Shown one piece after another: positions 62,805 through 64,000 of a DNA stretch of 64,000 bases (position 1 is its first letter; each line of letters opens with the position of its first letter). This DNA is from Sphingosinicella sp963974575 (GTDB lineage Bacteria > Pseudomonadota > Alphaproteobacteria > Sphingomonadales > Sphingomonadaceae): NCBI RefSeq assembly GCF_963974575.1, contig NZ_CAXBBQ010000007.1:124001-188000 (forward strand), in the 5' to 3' direction. The position numbers were made by a program, and so were the translations under genes. Below the pieces are notes generated by a model that saw only the letters and a program-made list of their open reading frames with translations, was not told where the DNA came from and made no database searches.

Positions 62805-63658
62805 TCGCGGGGCGTGTCGGCATCGTTGGTACGGGCCGGGTCGCCCGCGCGCTGGCGCTGGGGCTCGGCGTCCGGTCTTCGGCGACACCGATGATGTGGG
62901 GACGGACACCGGCGCATTTGCCTGAAGGGGGCGGCGTGCTGGCGGTGCGGTCTCTGGAGGAGGTCGCAGAGCAATGCGACGTGATCGCGATCGCGGTATC
63001 GGACGACGCGCTCCTGCAGGTCGTGGACGCGTTTGCGGGAGCTCAATTTCGGCCAGGAGCGCTGGCTTTTCATGTCAGTGGAGGAAGCGGCACGGCCATT
63101 CTCGAACCGCTCCGCATCCGGGGCGTAAGGACGGCGGCGGTACACCCGGTAATGACCTTCACGGGCAACGCGGACATCGAAGTCCAGCGCATGGCGGGCG
63201 CCTGTTTCGCCATCACGGCACCGGATGGAGATACGATGCGGCAGGCACGAACGATCGTCAAGGCCTTGGGCGGTATCGCTGTGGAGATCGCCGAAGACAG
63301 GCGCACGCTTTATCATGCCGCGCTCTCTCATGCGGCGAACCATCTCGTCACGCTCCTTGCGGGGGCGACGCGCGCGCTCCATGCGGCGGGTATCGAACAC
63401 CCTGAATCCCTGGTCGCGCCGCTGGTGCGCGCATCGCTCGAAAACAGCATCGCAAAGGGGTTCGACGCACTTTCCGGGCCGCTGCTGCGCGGAGATGTGA
63501 ACATGGTCCGGGGGCACCTGGCCGCACTCGCGAACGACTGCCCGGAAGTGCTTCCCGCCTACCGTGCCATGGCGCTTTCTACGATCGACGAACTGGAGCG
63601 CCGCAACAAAGCAGCGACGCTGTCAACACTGCGGGCTGTGGTCGACGACGTACAATAG
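62801..63658 (+). CDS. DUF2520 Rossmann-fold protein
   Basis: A 285-residue protein. The N-terminal NAD(P)-binding domain has GIVGTGRVARALALGLG; the middle (VHPVMTFTGNADIEVQRMAGACFAI) and the C-terminal helical domain with LYHAALSHAANHLVTLLA and LVRASLENS match the DUF2520 family related to pyrroline-5-carboxylate reductases. The reaction is unknown. GTG 62801 is coupled to the Lrp gene, suggesting a link to amino-acid metabolism. Confidence 0.85.
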   Translation: MIAGRVGIVGTGRVARALALGLGVRSSATPMMWGRTPAHLPEGGGVLAVRSLEEVAEQCDVIAIAVSDDALLQVVDAFAGAQFRPGALAFHVSGGSGTAILEPLRIRGVRTAAVHPVMTFTGNADIEVQRMAGACFAITAPDGDTMRQARTIVKALGGIAVEIAEDRRTLYHAALSHAANHLVTLLAGATRALHAAGIEHPESLVAPLVRASLENSIAKGFDALSGPLLRGDVNMVRGHLAALANDCPEVLPAYRAMALSTIDELERRNKAATLSTLRAVVDDVQ

Positions 63659-63737
63659 AACCGCCCGACAGGCAGCGCCTCGTCATCTTGTGGGCCTCAG
63701 GTTTCGCGCGCCGTAGCGATTTCATCGTCGAGCTATT

Positions 63738-63764
63738 GCGTATAAGAATATTTTTCTTATACGC
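63738..63764. promoter_or_regulatory. Perfect 11-bp inverted repeat upstream of P450 gene
   Basis: GCGTATAAGAA (63738-63748) and TTCTTATACGC (63754-63764) are exact reverse complements with a 5-base spacer. The element sits in an AT-rich patch before the P450 gene with TAATAT (63765-63770) immediately downstream. Most likely it is a dimeric repressor operator; a terminator is less likely because it is AT-rich. Confidence 0.65.
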
Positions 63765-63802
63765 TAATATCGTTCTTGATCGCCTAATGAAGGGAATTCG
63801 AC

Positions 63803-63883
63803 ATGGATCGCAGCCACTTCGCGGTGACACCGTTTCCCGATTGTCACCGCAGCGACATGCCGTTTCACTGCGTGGGGGCCTAA
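63803..63883 (+). CDS. Short leader ORF before P450, possible
   Basis: A 26-codon frame from ATG 63803 (AAGGGA eight bases upstream) to TAA 63883, ending five bases before the P450 ATG. It is rich in His, Pro and Cys (FPDCHRSDMPFHC). It could be a leader peptide, a small protein, or a chance frame. The good ribosome site argues for translation. Confidence 0.35.
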   Translation: MDRSHFAVTPFPDCHRSDMPFHCVGA

Positions 63884-63887
63884 AACG

Positions 63888-64000
63888 ATGTTGTCACCCT
63901 ATGCCATTTACGACACCGCGCCGCCGCCGGGCGTGCCCGTGCTCGATATCGATCCGTTCTCGGCGCCGTTCTTCGACGACCCGTTTCCGCTGCACGAGGC
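63888..64000 (+). CDS. Cytochrome P450, 5' part
   Basis: The first 37 residues of a protein cut by the window edge. APPPGVPVLDIDPFSAPFF and DDPFPLHEA are the conserved N-terminus of soluble bacterial P450s (D-P-F-S, then F-x-D-P-F/Y). Heme-binding parts lie outside. ATG 63888 is chosen; the preceding palindrome suggests substrate-controlled expression. Confidence 0.75.
   Translation, partial: MLSPYAIYDTAPPPGVPVLDIDPFSAPFFDDPFPLHE

Overview
The window is GC-rich bacterial chromosome, most likely from an alphaproteobacterium of the order Sphingomonadales. The basis is four large TonB-dependent receptors, a PEP-CTERM protein, a Flp pilin, an alphaproteobacterial ccm cluster and many ATGA/GTGA-coupled operons. 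This placement is inference from gene content; there is no rRNA. One tRNA (Gly, TCC) is present. I found no insertion sequence, prophage or CRISPR array.

Layout. 1-5.7 kb holds small regulated units: a CHRD protein, an ArsR/SRPBCC pair with a palindromic operator, a NUDIX-DUF47 reading frame next to a Pit phosphate transporter, and an amidohydrolase divergent from a TetR gene. 5.7-13.9 kb holds a GST, a stand-alone Flp pilin, a Fur-boxed heme-type TonB receptor with its DUF6607 partner, and membrane proteins (MgtC/DUF4010, DUF2061). 13.9-18.6 kb holds a DEAD-box helicase, a PEP-CTERM protein and an M3 peptidase. 18.8-24.6 kb is a cytochrome c maturation operon (ccmCDE-[lipid kinase]-ccmFGHI). 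24.6-29.2 kb holds two YdcH-like proteins, a TPR protein, a TonB receptor, a DUF2292 protein and an Lrp regulator.

The centrepiece is 29.2-50.5 kb. Two convergent operons are each headed by a divergently transcribed TetR gene, and the two TetRs are paralogues. The plus operon (30.1-43.8 kb) encodes an aldehyde dehydrogenase, a phenylacetate-CoA-ligase-like enzyme, a TonB receptor, three exported YtcJ-type amidohydrolases, an exported MBL-HD fusion, a histone-deacetylase-like amidohydrolase and an exported EthD-like protein. The minus operon (49.7-43.8 kb) encodes a TonB receptor, a cytochrome c, a TTQ amine dehydrogenase in the order B-E-D-A, and a second cytochrome c. A near-identical inverted repeat (TCGAAT-N2-ATTCGA) lies upstream of both TetR genes. 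Read together, the cluster looks like an uptake and degradation pathway for an N-acylated or otherwise conjugated (possibly aromatic) amine: outer-membrane import, amide hydrolysis, periplasmic amine oxidation to the aldehyde with electrons passed to cytochrome c, then acid and CoA thioester. That pathway is inference.

50.6-64 kb holds a hemerythrin-like protein, tRNA-Gly, a LysR regulator, a possible minus-strand small RNA, a PilZ protein, a CIO-type cytochrome bd oxidase with a DUF2474 subunit, ferredoxin-NADP reductase behind a Fur-like box, a cyclophilin, a branched-chain 2-oxoacid dehydrogenase operon (amino-acid dehydrogenase, E1alpha, E1beta, E2) opposite an Lrp regulator, a DUF2520 protein, and the start of a cytochrome P450 gene preceded by a 27-bp palindrome and a short leader frame.
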